Origin: JARRKC01 sp037388505 | Lineage (GTDB): Bacteria; Acidobacteriota; UBA6911; RPQK01; JAPXNP01 | Assembly (NCBI GenBank): GCA_037388505.1 | Contig: JARRKC010000020.1 | Coordinates: forward strand, 25,537-89,536 | DNA: 64,000 nucleotides | Direction: 5' to 3' | Shown here: one piece after another, positions 7,757 through 15,627 of the stretch | Position numbering within the stretch: position 1 is the stretch's first letter | Layout: every line of letters begins with the position of its first letter | The notes under the pieces: generated by a model | The model's database searches: none | What the model was told of the DNA's origin: nothing | What the model saw: only the letters and a program-made list of their open reading frames with translations | Position numbers and translations under genes: made by a program

Positions 7757-9430
7757 CTATCCACCTCTGCGATGGACCAGAAGCTCGCGCGCTTGTCGGA
7801 GCGTCGTCTCGGAGACTTTCTCGCCGGCCAGCATCCGACCCAGCTCGATGATCCGGGCATCCTCGTCGAGGGGATGAATCTCGACCAACGTCCTGCCGCC
7901 CTTGACCGTCTTGCCGACGTGGAAGTGATGATCGGCGAAGGCGGCGATCTGAGGCAGGTGCGTCACACAGAAGACCTGATGTCGCCCGGCGACGTGCAGC
8001 AGCTTCTCGCCCAGAGTCCCGGCCGTGCGCCCGCCGATTCCGGCGTCCACTTCATCGAACACCAGCGTCTTGGGATGCTGCTCCCGGCGAAGCACGTTTT
8101 CCAGAGCCAGCATGATCCGCGAGAGTTCACCGCCCGAGGCGATCCGTGCCAGCGGCCGGGGTTCCTCACCCGGATTGGCACTGATGAGAAACTCGACGAT
8201 GTCGATTCCATGCTCGGTGGGAGCAGTTGCAGGAGGAGCGAAATCCACCTGAAAGCGGGTGTCCTCCATGGCAAGGTCAGCCAGTTCACTCTGTATTGCT
8301 TCCGACAGCGCCGTTGCGGCTTCGTGTCGGCGCTCCGACAAGGCCGCCGCGGCCTTTCCATAGGCCTCGGTGAGCTGGGCGAGCTCTCCGTCCAGCCGCG
8401 AGGCCGAAGCCTCCCGATCTTCGAGGTCGGCCAGTTCCCTGTCGATCGAGTCGGCATAGTCGAGAACGTCGTCGAGCGTCCGACCGTATTTGCGTTTGGC
8501 GCGTTCGATCTCAGCCAGCCGCTCCTCGATCTGTTCGAGTCGGTGCGGATCGAACTGGATATCCTGGACATAGTCCCGAAGCTGGAAAGCAGCCTCTTCG
8601 ACAGCGAACTGAACCTCTTTCAGCCGCATCGCCAGGCCCTCGAGCGCCGGGTCGAGACGCTCCAGTTCCTCGACCTGACGACCGACCCGGTCGATCCTCG
8701 AAAGGACCGAATCGTCGTCCTCGTAGAGCGTCTGATAGGCCTCTTCCCCGCCCTGCAGGCGCTTCTCCGAACTGGCGAGGAGGTTTCGCTCTTCTTCGAG
8801 ACTCTGGTCGAGGCCGGGCTGGAGCTGGAGACGGCGGATTTCGGCGAGCTGATACCGGAGCAGCTCGACCCGCTGTAGGCGGTCCTGTTCCGAACGCTCG
8901 AGGGAGTCCCGCTCAGCGTGCACGGCTTCGAGACGATGGTAAACCGTGGACACGGCGTCAACGAATTCGCCGGCCTCCGCAAAGGCGTCCAGCAAATCGA
9001 GATGGGCCGAGGGAATCAGCAGTTGCTGCTGACTGTGCTGACCGTGAATCTCGACCAGGTTTCGACCGACCAAGGCCAAGACGGCCAGAGTCGTCAGACG
9101 GTCGTTGATGAAAACCCGGTTGGCGCCGGAGAGGGAGATTTCCCGGCGGATGATCAGCGTATTGTCGCCCGATTCCAGGCCGTTGTTCTTCAGCACCTTA
9201 TGGGCGGGGTTCCGCCGGTCGAGCGTGAAGAGCCCCTCGATGCGTGCCGTCTCCGAGCCCTGTCGGACCATGTCTTGAGACGCCCGGTCGCCGACCAGGA
9301 GACCCACGGCGTCAACCAGGATCGACTTGCCCGAACCGGTCTCCCCGGTGATCAGGTTGAGGCCCGAGCCGAATTCGACCCGGAGCATTTCAATCAGCGC
9401 AAAATTCTCGATGCGGACGAAAGAAAGCAT
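7757..9430 (-). CDS. recN: DNA repair ATPase RecN
   Basis: 557 residues, an SMC-like ATPase for double-strand-break repair. The Walker A GETGSGKS lies at 29-36. A long coiled-coil stretch (about 150-380) rich in E/R/L follows, then the signature loop ARIASGGELSRIMLALE and Walker B TLVFDEVDAGIGG. The start at 9430 (MLSFVRIENFALIE) is where family similarity begins; an in-frame ATG at 9595 would add 55 unrelated residues. A TTGTAA/TACTAT promoter lies about 60 bases upstream. The gene is divergent from the tol operon, and the two promoter regions overlap. Confidence 0.95.
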   Translation of the reverse strand: MLSFVRIENFALIEMLRVEFGSGLNLITGETGSGKSILVDAVGLLVGDRASQDMVRQGSETARIEGLFTLDRRNPAHKVLKNNGLESGDNTLIIRREISLSGANRVFINDRLTTLAVLALVGRNLVEIHGQHSQQQLLIPSAHLDLLDAFAEAGEFVDAVSTVYHRLEAVHAERDSLERSEQDRLQRVELLRYQLAEIRRLQLQPGLDQSLEEERNLLASSEKRLQGGEEAYQTLYEDDDSVLSRIDRVGRQVEELERLDPALEGLAMRLKEVQFAVEEAAFQLRDYVQDIQFDPHRLEQIEERLAEIERAKRKYGRTLDDVLDYADSIDRELADLEDREASASRLDGELAQLTEAYGKAAAALSERRHEAATALSEAIQSELADLAMEDTRFQVDFAPPATAPTEHGIDIVEFLISANPGEEPRPLARIASGGELSRIMLALENVLRREQHPKTLVFDEVDAGIGGRTAGTLGEKLLHVAGRHQVFCVTHLPQIAAFADHHFHVGKTVKGGRTLVEIHPLDEDARIIELGRMLAGEKVSETTLRQARELLVHRRGG

Positions 9431-9485
9431 AGGCGACGGAAGGGCCGGACAGCTTCTCCCCGCGTCTGTCCCGAAAACCCCGACA

Positions 9486-9516
9486 ATAGTATCCGGGCAG
9501 AGGCATCGGTTACAAT
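9486..9516. promoter_or_regulatory. Overlapping divergent promoter elements, recN and tolQ
   Basis: On the minus strand TTGTAA (9510-9515), 18 nt, then TACTAT (9486-9491) point at recN. On the plus strand TACAAT (9511-9516) can be a -10 for the tol operon, though I see no good -35 for it. The two would compete for polymerase. The tol leader from here to tolQ is about 90 nt and very GC-rich. Confidence 0.45.
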
Positions 9517-9618
9517 CGAAATGTCCTGGGTCCGGGCGTGGGCGTGGTGGGCCCGTGCCCATCGTAAGCCCGGCGCTACATGTTGGTCGGGCCACGCGGG
9601 TTCGCGAAGGAGATGCTG

Positions 9619-10335
9619 TTGACGGGACTTTTGCTGCAGAGTAGCTTCACGGGGTTTTGGACGCTGGTCATGAACAGCGGGCTCGTGGCCAAAATGGTGC
9701 TTTTGGTGCTGCTGGGTTTCTCGGTCCTTTCCTGGGCCATCATGATCAAAAAGTATCGGATCTACAAGGAGGTCGAGGCCCAATCGCTGGGCTTCCACGA
9801 GGAGTTTCAACGACTTTCGAGTCTCTCCGAGATCTACCGCGAATGCGAGCAGTACCCGATGTCACCCCTGGCCGGGATCTTCAAGAACGGATATGTCGAG
9901 CTGAACTATCGGGTTCAGTCGGCCAGAAACTCCACGGGCCATGGGGCGGGGGACGAGCGTCAAGCCGTCATGAAGGGAATCGAAGGCCTGCAGCGGACCC
10001 TGAGGAAGGCGGCCATGTCCGAGATGCTGGCCATGGAACATTCGTTGAGCTGGCTGGCGACGACCGGCGCCGTAACTCCCTTCATTGGCCTGTTCGGAAC
10101 CGTCGTCGGGATCATCAACGCTTTTCAGGGACTCGGGGCCGGCGGACCGACGACCATTCAGGCTGTCGCACCCGGCATCAGTGAAGCCCTGGTCGCGACG
10201 GCGGCCGGCTTGTTCGCCGCCATTCCGGCGGTCATCGGATATAACCACTTTCTCAATCGTCTTCGCCGTTTCGGGGCTGAAATGGACGACTTCTCGGCGG
10301 AGTTTCTCAATCTGGTCGAGCGCAGTTTCGGCTGA
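9619..10335 (+). CDS. tolQ: TolQ proton-channel subunit
   Basis: About 238 residues, MotA/TolQ/ExbB family. One N-terminal membrane helix (MVLLVLLGFSVLSWAIMIKK), a cytoplasmic loop, then two helices carrying AVTPFIGLFGTVVGIINAF and ALVATAAGLFAAIPAVIGYN. With TolR it forms the inner-membrane motor that energises Tol-Pal. The start is ambiguous: AAGGAG (9607-9612) sits 6 nt before TTG 9619 but abuts ATG 9613, and ATG 9580 would add 13 residues. First gene of tolQ-tolR-tolA-tolB-pal-cpoB. Confidence 0.92.
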   Translation: MTGLLLQSSFTGFWTLVMNSGLVAKMVLLVLLGFSVLSWAIMIKKYRIYKEVEAQSLGFHEEFQRLSSLSEIYRECEQYPMSPLAGIFKNGYVELNYRVQSARNSTGHGAGDERQAVMKGIEGLQRTLRKAAMSEMLAMEHSLSWLATTGAVTPFIGLFGTVVGIINAFQGLGAGGPTTIQAVAPGISEALVATAAGLFAAIPAVIGYNHFLNRLRRFGAEMDDFSAEFLNLVERSFG

Positions 10336-10353
10336 GGCTCGAGGAGATGCCGC

Positions 10354-10788
10354 ATGGCTTTTCAGACGGGTCCGAGTGACACCCGGCCCACACTTTCCGA
10401 TATCAACATCACCCCTCTGGTTGACGTCGTGCTCGTGCTCCTGATCATCTTCATGGTGACCGCACCCATCCTGCAGACCGGCATCGAAGTCGAACTTCCT
10501 CAGACCCGCACCGTCAAGGCGGTCGATCCGGAACAGCGCGCCGTCATTACGATCAGCCGAGACGAACTCCTCTACTACCGATCGGGCCTGATCAACTTCA
10601 ATTCTCTGGGGGACCTCTTGCGCCGGGATATCGGGGACAGCAACCTCCCGATCTTTCTGCAAGCCGACGAAGATGTCCGCTGGAAGACGATTGTGGCCGT
10701 CGTCGACGAGATTCGCCAGAGCGGATACGAACGCATCAATCTCGTCACGCGGCCCTATCAGACCAAAGGGGGTACGAAGGAGCCTTGA
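10354..10788 (+). CDS. tolR: TolR/ExbD motor subunit
   Basis: 144 residues. One N-terminal membrane helix contains the ExbD/TolR signature DINITPLVDVVLVLLIIFMV, with the proton-relay aspartate in PLVDVV. The periplasmic part ends in TIVAVVDEIRQSGYERINLV. TolR couples proton flow through TolQ to TolA. GAGGAG lies 7 nt before the ATG. The stop overlaps the TTG start of the next gene by 4 bases. Confidence 0.94.
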   Translation: MAFQTGPSDTRPTLSDINITPLVDVVLVLLIIFMVTAPILQTGIEVELPQTRTVKAVDPEQRAVITISRDELLYYRSGLINFNSLGDLLRRDIGDSNLPIFLQADEDVRWKTIVAVVDEIRQSGYERINLVTRPYQTKGGTKEP

Positions 10789-11606
10789 AGACGGTCCTGC
10801 GCTCGCACCTCCAGGAAGGCGACTACCGAAGGGCTGCAGTCTATTCCGCGCTGCTGCATGTCGCGATTCTGCTGTTCTTCACGGTCGGGGTGAGCCTGCT
10901 GCCGTCTCCCGCCCCCATCGAACTCGGTCTCGGTGCGGGCGGAGGTCAGGGCGAGGTGGTCTCGGTCGGACTGGCCGCCGATACCGGCGGTGGAGCCGGG
11001 ATGTACAAACCGCCGGTCACGAACCGGGCGGAGTCGGCGCCTCCTCCACCCCCCAAGAAGGCGGAGCGTGCCGTCGACGAATCCAAAGTTCCTCCCAACG
11101 TCTTCACCCAGGAGAAACCGAAACCGAAGCCGAAGGAACCCGAGCCGCCCCACCGAAGCCGCCCCAAGAAAGAGACTCCGCCGAAGCAGCGCGCCGGTCT
11201 GATTCCGCGAGAATCCGACCCCGGCAAGGGCACGCCCGGCGGCGCTGCGGGATCGGGCGGAGGCTTCGGTACGGGTCGCGGCGTTCAAATCGGATCCGGG
11301 AGCGGTGAGGGCGGTCAGATCGATTCCTGGTACATTCGACAGGTGGAACAGCGTGTCGGCAAGAACTGGCTTCAGACCTCTCTGGGTTCCCTACAGAAGG
11401 TCCAGGCCGTAGCCACGTTTCTGGTGCTGCCCAGTGGGCAGATCACCGATATCCAACTGGAACAGCGAAGCGGGGTTTCCAGCGTGGATCTGGCCGTCAT
11501 CCGTGCCATCCAGGCCAGCAATCCCCTGCCACCCCTGCCCTACGAACTGAGATCTCGCTCGGTCCGTTTCAAGGCGGTTTTCGAGTATCCAACGACAGCG
11601 AGATGA
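10785..11606 (+). CDS. tolA: TolA/TonB-like energy transducer
   Basis: About 273 residues, starting with TTG that overlaps the tolR stop (TTGA). It has one membrane helix (AAVYSALLHVAILLFFTVGVSLL), a glycine-rich stretch, a Pro/Lys-rich periplasmic linker (EKPKPKPKEPEPP), another glycine-rich segment, and a C-terminal TonB/TolA-type domain (about 185-270: VEQRVGKNW, VLPSGQITDIQLEQRSG, AIRAIQASNPLPPLP). The position between tolR and tolB makes TolA the likely role, although the C-terminal domain reads more like TonB. Confidence 0.88.
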   Translation: MKTVLRSHLQEGDYRRAAVYSALLHVAILLFFTVGVSLLPSPAPIELGLGAGGGQGEVVSVGLAADTGGGAGMYKPPVTNRAESAPPPPPKKAERAVDESKVPPNVFTQEKPKPKPKEPEPPHRSRPKKETPPKQRAGLIPRESDPGKGTPGGAAGSGGGFGTGRGVQIGSGSGEGGQIDSWYIRQVEQRVGKNWLQTSLGSLQKVQAVATFLVLPSGQITDIQLEQRSGVSSVDLAVIRAIQASNPLPPLPYELRSRSVRFKAVFEYPTTAR

Positions 11607-12964
11607 AGAAAGGTCTAGCGCCATCGATGAGAAAACAAGTCTGGCTCGTGCCCCTGTGCATCCTTCTTTCGGCTGCAGCTGCGGCTGCCCAGAAGACGGA
11701 CGCCACCATCTTCCCGACACCCACCGCCACGCGCCTGGCGGTTGCGGATTTCACACCCCGCACCTCGGCCAGCGCCGAGACCCAGACGGCGCTCTCGGTC
11801 TTCAACCGGGTTCTGCTGGATGACCTCAAATTCTCGGAATTCTTCGTGATCCCCTCGAAGAGCTTCTATCCGCTCAAGCCCCTCCGAGCGCCCCAGGACG
11901 TGGACTTCAGCAACTGGCAGGTTTCCACACTGGATGTGGATTTCCTGGCCTTCGGCAATCTTCAGGTCGATGCTACAGCCACCGTCGTCGAGGCCTATTT
12001 GTACGACGTCAAGACTCATAACCAGGTGCTCGGCAAACGCTTCACCATCTCGGACCCCACGCTCATACGTCGGGTCGCCCACGAGTTTGCCGACCAGATC
12101 GTCTATGAGCTCTCGGCGGGCGCCAGTCTGGGTGTGGCCCGCTCCCAGATCGCCTACGTCTCCCAGAAAGGTGACGCCAAAGAGATCTGGATCATGGACT
12201 ACGACGGTGCCAATGCACACCAGCTTTCCTTTAACGGCGGACTCAACAAGTTTCCGGAATGGTCGTTCGACGACAAACGCCTGGCCTACGTGACCAAGCT
12301 TCCTACCGAGAATCGGTGGCAGCTGCGGATTCAGGATGTCGACGGCCCGGTTCGGGACATCAGCATCGATGCGTCCTACGTCTCCTCCCCGGCTTTCAGT
12401 CCCGACGGGCGCCTGGCCTTCTCGGCGCATACACCGAACAGTCGCGGAGCCGACATTTTCGTCGCCGGACCGAACGGGCGGGGCCTGCGGAACATCACCA
12501 ACGCCGCCGGTATCGACACGTCTCCCACCTGGAGCCCGACCAGCGCTCAGATCGCCTTCATTTCCGATCGCAGCGGGTCACCTCAGGTCTGGATCATGGA
12601 CAGCGACGGATCCAACGTGCGACGGCTGATTCTCGAGGGCGGCCACTGTGACAGCCCGGACTGGTCTCCGGACGGACGCTATATTCTCTATTCGTGGCAG
12701 GCGCCCGAGCAGTGGAAACACGATATCTACCTGGTCGAGATCGCCACGGGCAGGATCAACCAGCTGACCCGCGGAAGCGGCAGCTACGAAAGTCCCCATT
12801 GGTCACCCGACGGTCGGCACGTCACCTTTCAAAGCACGCGATCGGGCAGCAAACAAATCTTCATCATGAGCGTCGACGGCAAGAACTTAAAGCAGGTCTC
12901 AGCCTATGGTATAAACGAGAGTCCGTCGTGGGCACCTTATCCGCCCGCGACACCGGAGCAGTGA
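11603..12964 (+). CDS. tolB: Tol-Pal protein TolB
   Basis: 453 residues. The ATG at 11603 overlaps the tolA stop (ATGA). A signal peptide (LVPLCILLSAAAAAAQ) is followed by a TolB N-terminal domain (residues about 30-165, VFNRVLLDDLKFSEFFVIP) and a WD40-like beta propeller with repeats of the type PEWSFDDKRLAYV, PAFSPDGRLAFSA, PTWSPTSAQIAFISD and PDWSPDGRYILYS. It is a periplasmic protein that binds Pal and TolA. pal follows after a 24-base gap. Confidence 0.96.
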   Translation: MKKGLAPSMRKQVWLVPLCILLSAAAAAAQKTDATIFPTPTATRLAVADFTPRTSASAETQTALSVFNRVLLDDLKFSEFFVIPSKSFYPLKPLRAPQDVDFSNWQVSTLDVDFLAFGNLQVDATATVVEAYLYDVKTHNQVLGKRFTISDPTLIRRVAHEFADQIVYELSAGASLGVARSQIAYVSQKGDAKEIWIMDYDGANAHQLSFNGGLNKFPEWSFDDKRLAYVTKLPTENRWQLRIQDVDGPVRDISIDASYVSSPAFSPDGRLAFSAHTPNSRGADIFVAGPNGRGLRNITNAAGIDTSPTWSPTSAQIAFISDRSGSPQVWIMDSDGSNVRRLILEGGHCDSPDWSPDGRYILYSWQAPEQWKHDIYLVEIATGRINQLTRGSGSYESPHWSPDGRHVTFQSTRSGSKQIFIMSVDGKNLKQVSAYGINESPSWAPYPPATPEQ

Positions 12965-12988
12965 CGTGCATCCTGTGGAGGTCCGAAC

Positions 12989-13762
12989 ATGAAATTGAGT
13001 CTGAAGTGGTCTGTTCTGTTGCTGGTCGTTCTGCTTGCTTTTCTGTTTCCCGCCTGCAAGAAGAAGACTCAGACTCTGGCACGTCCTCCGATGTCGACGA
13101 CGCGGCAGCCCGCGGCGACAACGACGACCGCGCGTCCATCTCCCGAGGTCAGCCTCGAGGCATCTCCGACGACTCTGCGACGCGGGGAGCGCTCCACGCT
13201 GAGCTGGACCAGTTCGAATGCGGACAGCATCGTGATCGACAGCGGCGTCGGCAATGTCGCCGAGAGTGGATCCATTACGGTGGCGCCGCTCGAGTCGACG
13301 ACCTACACGGCTGTCGCGAAAGGGCCCGGAGGCGACGCGAGGGCCAGTACGCGAATCACGGTCGTCCGCAGTGAGGCGAAGACCGACATCACGGAAACCG
13401 ATCTGATGGCTCTGCAGAAAGCCATCGAAGACGGACTCGTCAAACCCGTCTTCTTCGCCTATGACAGTGCCCAGCTGTCACCTGAAGCCCGGGCTACCCT
13501 CGAGCAGGACTCCCGTATGTTTCGCCAGTACCCGGATGCGACGATCATCGTTGAGGGACATTGCGACGAGCGGGGCACGGAAGAGTACAACCTGGCACTG
13601 GGTGATCGCCGGGCACAGGCAGCCAAGGACTACCTGGTCCAGCTGGGGATTCCGGCCGACCGACTGCAGACGATTTCCTACGGGGAAGAAAAACCCTTTG
13701 CATTGGGCAGCAATGAGGCGGCCTGGGCTCAGAACCGGCGTGCGCACTTTCGGGTGCGCTAG
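12989..13762 (+). CDS. pal: Peptidoglycan-associated lipoprotein with Ig-like insert
   Basis: 257 residues. A lipoprotein signal ends in LFPAC (lipobox cysteine). A Pro/Thr-rich linker follows, then an Ig-like segment (about 54-125, SPTTLRRGERSTLSWTSSNA and TTYTAVAKGPGG). The C-terminal OmpA-type peptidoglycan-binding domain has VFFAYDSAQLSPEAR, IIVEGHCDERGTEEYNLALG and RAQAAKDYLVQLGI. Classical Pal lacks the Ig-like insert, which may extend the reach from membrane to peptidoglycan. A GGAGGTCCGAAC Shine-Dalgarno precedes the ATG. Confidence 0.94.
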   Translation: MKLSLKWSVLLLVVLLAFLFPACKKKTQTLARPPMSTTRQPAATTTTARPSPEVSLEASPTTLRRGERSTLSWTSSNADSIVIDSGVGNVAESGSITVAPLESTTYTAVAKGPGGDARASTRITVVRSEAKTDITETDLMALQKAIEDGLVKPVFFAYDSAQLSPEARATLEQDSRMFRQYPDATIIVEGHCDERGTEEYNLALGDRRAQAAKDYLVQLGIPADRLQTISYGEEKPFALGSNEAAWAQNRRAHFRVR

Positions 13763-13781
13763 CCGACACCGGAGAACGTAG

Positions 13782-14615
13782 ATGAGAGGATTAAGGCTAT
13801 CGATTTGGAGCGTCCTGTTTCTACTCACGACCGCACCGGCGATGGCCGGGACCAAGGAAGAGATCGTCCGTCTTCAGAGCGACGTCCTGCAGCTGCAGGA
13901 TCAGATCCGCTTATTGCAGAAGACGATCGATGAGAAGAACGGGTCGATCGTGTCACTGCTGGAGCAACTCAACGACCAGTCGGCCGAGGGCAAGGTTGCA
14001 CTCAACGACCTCCGCCAGGGCCTGACCGCGGATCGTACGCAGGCTGCAGCCGTCGTCAAGGCTCTCGATTCCCTGAGGAACGAAGTCCAGCTCCTGAGCA
14101 CGAAGCTCGACGAAACCAACAACCGGGTGGCCGCGCTGGGCCGCAAAATGGAAGACACACAGGTCCAGGTACAGACGCTGCGAACGGTGCCCGCAGAATC
14201 CTCCGGACAGGTTGAACCCGATCGCGTCTACAGTGCCGCCTACAACGACTACCTCATGGGCAACTATGCCCTGGCGGTCCAGGGCTTCCAGGATTTTCTG
14301 TCCAACTATCCGGACAGCGAACTGGCGGACAATGCGGCCTACTATCTGGGTGACGCCTACCTGCAGCAGGGCCGACAGGAACTGGCCATCCAGGCCTTCG
14401 ATCAGGTCATCAACCTCTATCCCAAAGGGGATAAGACCCCGGTGGCCTACTACAAGAAGGGGATGATCCTGGCGGAGATGCAGCGGCTCGATCAGGCCAT
14501 CGACACCTTCAAGCGTCTCAAGCGCCTCTATCCGAAGTCCCAGGAGGCCAGCCTGGCCGATCAGGAATTGCAGAAGCTCAGCGGTCAGACGCCTGCGGCG
14601 GCCCCCGGAAGATAG
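13782..14615 (+). CDS. cpoB: Tol-Pal accessory protein YbgF/CpoB
   Basis: 277 residues. Signal peptide ending ...APAMAG, then a coiled coil (about 22-125, VRLQSDVLQLQDQIRLLQK) used for trimerisation, and a C-terminal TPR domain (about 145-270: YSAAYNDYLMGNYALAVQGF, AYYLGDAYLQQGRQELAIQAF, GMILAEMQRLDQAIDTF). CpoB links peptidoglycan synthesis to outer-membrane constriction through Tol. It lies 19 bases after pal and is the last gene of the operon. Repeats begin just after its stop. Confidence 0.94.
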   Translation: MRGLRLSIWSVLFLLTTAPAMAGTKEEIVRLQSDVLQLQDQIRLLQKTIDEKNGSIVSLLEQLNDQSAEGKVALNDLRQGLTADRTQAAAVVKALDSLRNEVQLLSTKLDETNNRVAALGRKMEDTQVQVQTLRTVPAESSGQVEPDRVYSAAYNDYLMGNYALAVQGFQDFLSNYPDSELADNAAYYLGDAYLQQGRQELAIQAFDQVINLYPKGDKTPVAYYKKGMILAEMQRLDQAIDTFKRLKRLYPKSQEASLADQELQKLSGQTPAAAPGR

Positions 14616-14620
14616 CCACA

Positions 14621-14749
14621 GCGTCGTGTTTCGTTGTGTCGTCGTGGTCGCCCTGCGGCGTCGTGCCGTCGTGGTGAGCCTCCGGCGTCGTGCCGTCGTG
14701 GTCAGTCCCGGCGTCGAGCCGTCGTGGTCAGTCCCCGGCGTGGTCACTC
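14621..14749. repeat. Tandem 26-27-bp GTCGTGGTC repeats
   Basis: Four units beginning GGCGTCGTGCCGTCGTGGT at 14657, 14684, 14710 and 14737 (last truncated), preceded by more GTCGT words from 14621. They fill the whole space between the convergent ends of cpoB and ssb, up to the base next to the ssb stop. Confidence 0.8.
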
Positions 14750-15166
14750 TCAGAAGGGGATATCGTCGTCGGTGATCCCGACCTCCATCGGCTCCTGCGG
14801 CGGTGCGCCGGCCTCATCTCCTCCACCTTCCATCGCAGCATTCCGGGATTCGAGCATCTGCATGTTCGACGCCACGATCTCCGTGGTATATCGCTTGTTG
14901 CCGTCCCGGTCGTCCCACTCCCGCGTTTGAATTCGCCCTTCGATGAAGACCAGACGCCCCTTCTTGAGGTACTTGCCGCAGATCTCGCCCAGCTTGCCGA
15001 ACGCGACGATACGATGCCACTCGGTACGTTGCTGTCGATTCCCTTCCGAATCGGCCCAGCGTTCGTCCGTCGCCATGGAGAAGTTGGCCACCGCGGTTCT
15101 GGACTGGGTGTAGCGGACCTCGGGATCGCGCCCGAGACGACCGATCAAAAACACTCGATTCACCAT
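14750..15166 (-). CDS. ssb: Single-stranded DNA-binding protein
   Basis: 138 residues. An OB fold begins at MVNRVFLIGRLGRDPEVRYT and contains WHRIVAFGKLGEICGKYLKKG and FIEGRIQTREW. A flexible tail ends in the conserved acidic DDDIPF hook that recruits repair and replication proteins. The start at 15166 has AGAGGAGAAATTGAA upstream; an earlier ATG at 15214 would add 16 unrelated residues. The stop abuts the GTCGT tandem repeats. Confidence 0.96.
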   Translation of the reverse strand: MVNRVFLIGRLGRDPEVRYTQSRTAVANFSMATDERWADSEGNRQQRTEWHRIVAFGKLGEICGKYLKKGRLVFIEGRIQTREWDDRDGNKRYTTEIVASNMQMLESRNAAMEGGGDEAGAPPQEPMEVGITDDDIPF

Positions 15167-15361
15167 TTCAATTTCTCCTCTCGGTACAAGTCGTGGCGAG
15201 CTGAGACCCCACATTCGCAGCAGGCTCCGAGCCCGTTTTGAGGTTCATCATGGGATGCCGGGGAATTCGTCGACCCGTTCTCCTCACCCGCGCTCCACTG
15301 GTCGAAGTTCGCGGTCCTCATCTACTATAACGTTCGACTCCGAAAATCTACGAAATCCACC
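15167..15361. other. Upstream region of ssb
   Basis: About 195 bases holding the ssb Shine-Dalgarno and, further right, an AT-richer stretch around 15315-15350 (CTACTATAACG). No gene is visible. It runs into the inverted GGACAACCG repeats. Confidence 0.35.
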
Positions 15362-15616
15362 CCGAGTAGGACGTCCCCGCTGCCAGGGGAGAGGCCGTAG
15401 GACAACCGTCCCCGGTTGTCCAGCTGACGGAATCGCGGCCACCGGGAAAGCTGGCTGGCGCATCGTGACCGTGGCGTCCGCAGGCACCTTGCCGGGGTCG
15501 TTCGACCCGGGCAGCGGACAACCGGGGACGTCCTACTCGGCGATGCTGCGACGGCCGTGGAGAAGGTGCCGGGTCGTTCGACCGAGGCAGCGGACAACCG
15601 GGGACGGTTGTCCTAC
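15362..15616. repeat. Palindromic GGACAACCG repeat cluster
   Basis: Two elements occur in both orientations. An 18-bp word (CCGAGTAGGACGTCCCCG) at 15362-15379 is perfectly inverted at 15523-15540. A 25-bp word at 15397-15421 is perfectly inverted at 15592-15616. The second word is itself a hairpin (GGACAACCG-TCCC-CGGTTGTCC). The right-hand copies sit in a direct repeat of about 50 bases (from 15491 and 15568). It ends 12 bases before the htrA stop. The structure recalls paired REP/BIME-type elements. Confidence 0.8.
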
Positions 15617-15627
15617 GCTCGCGGCCT

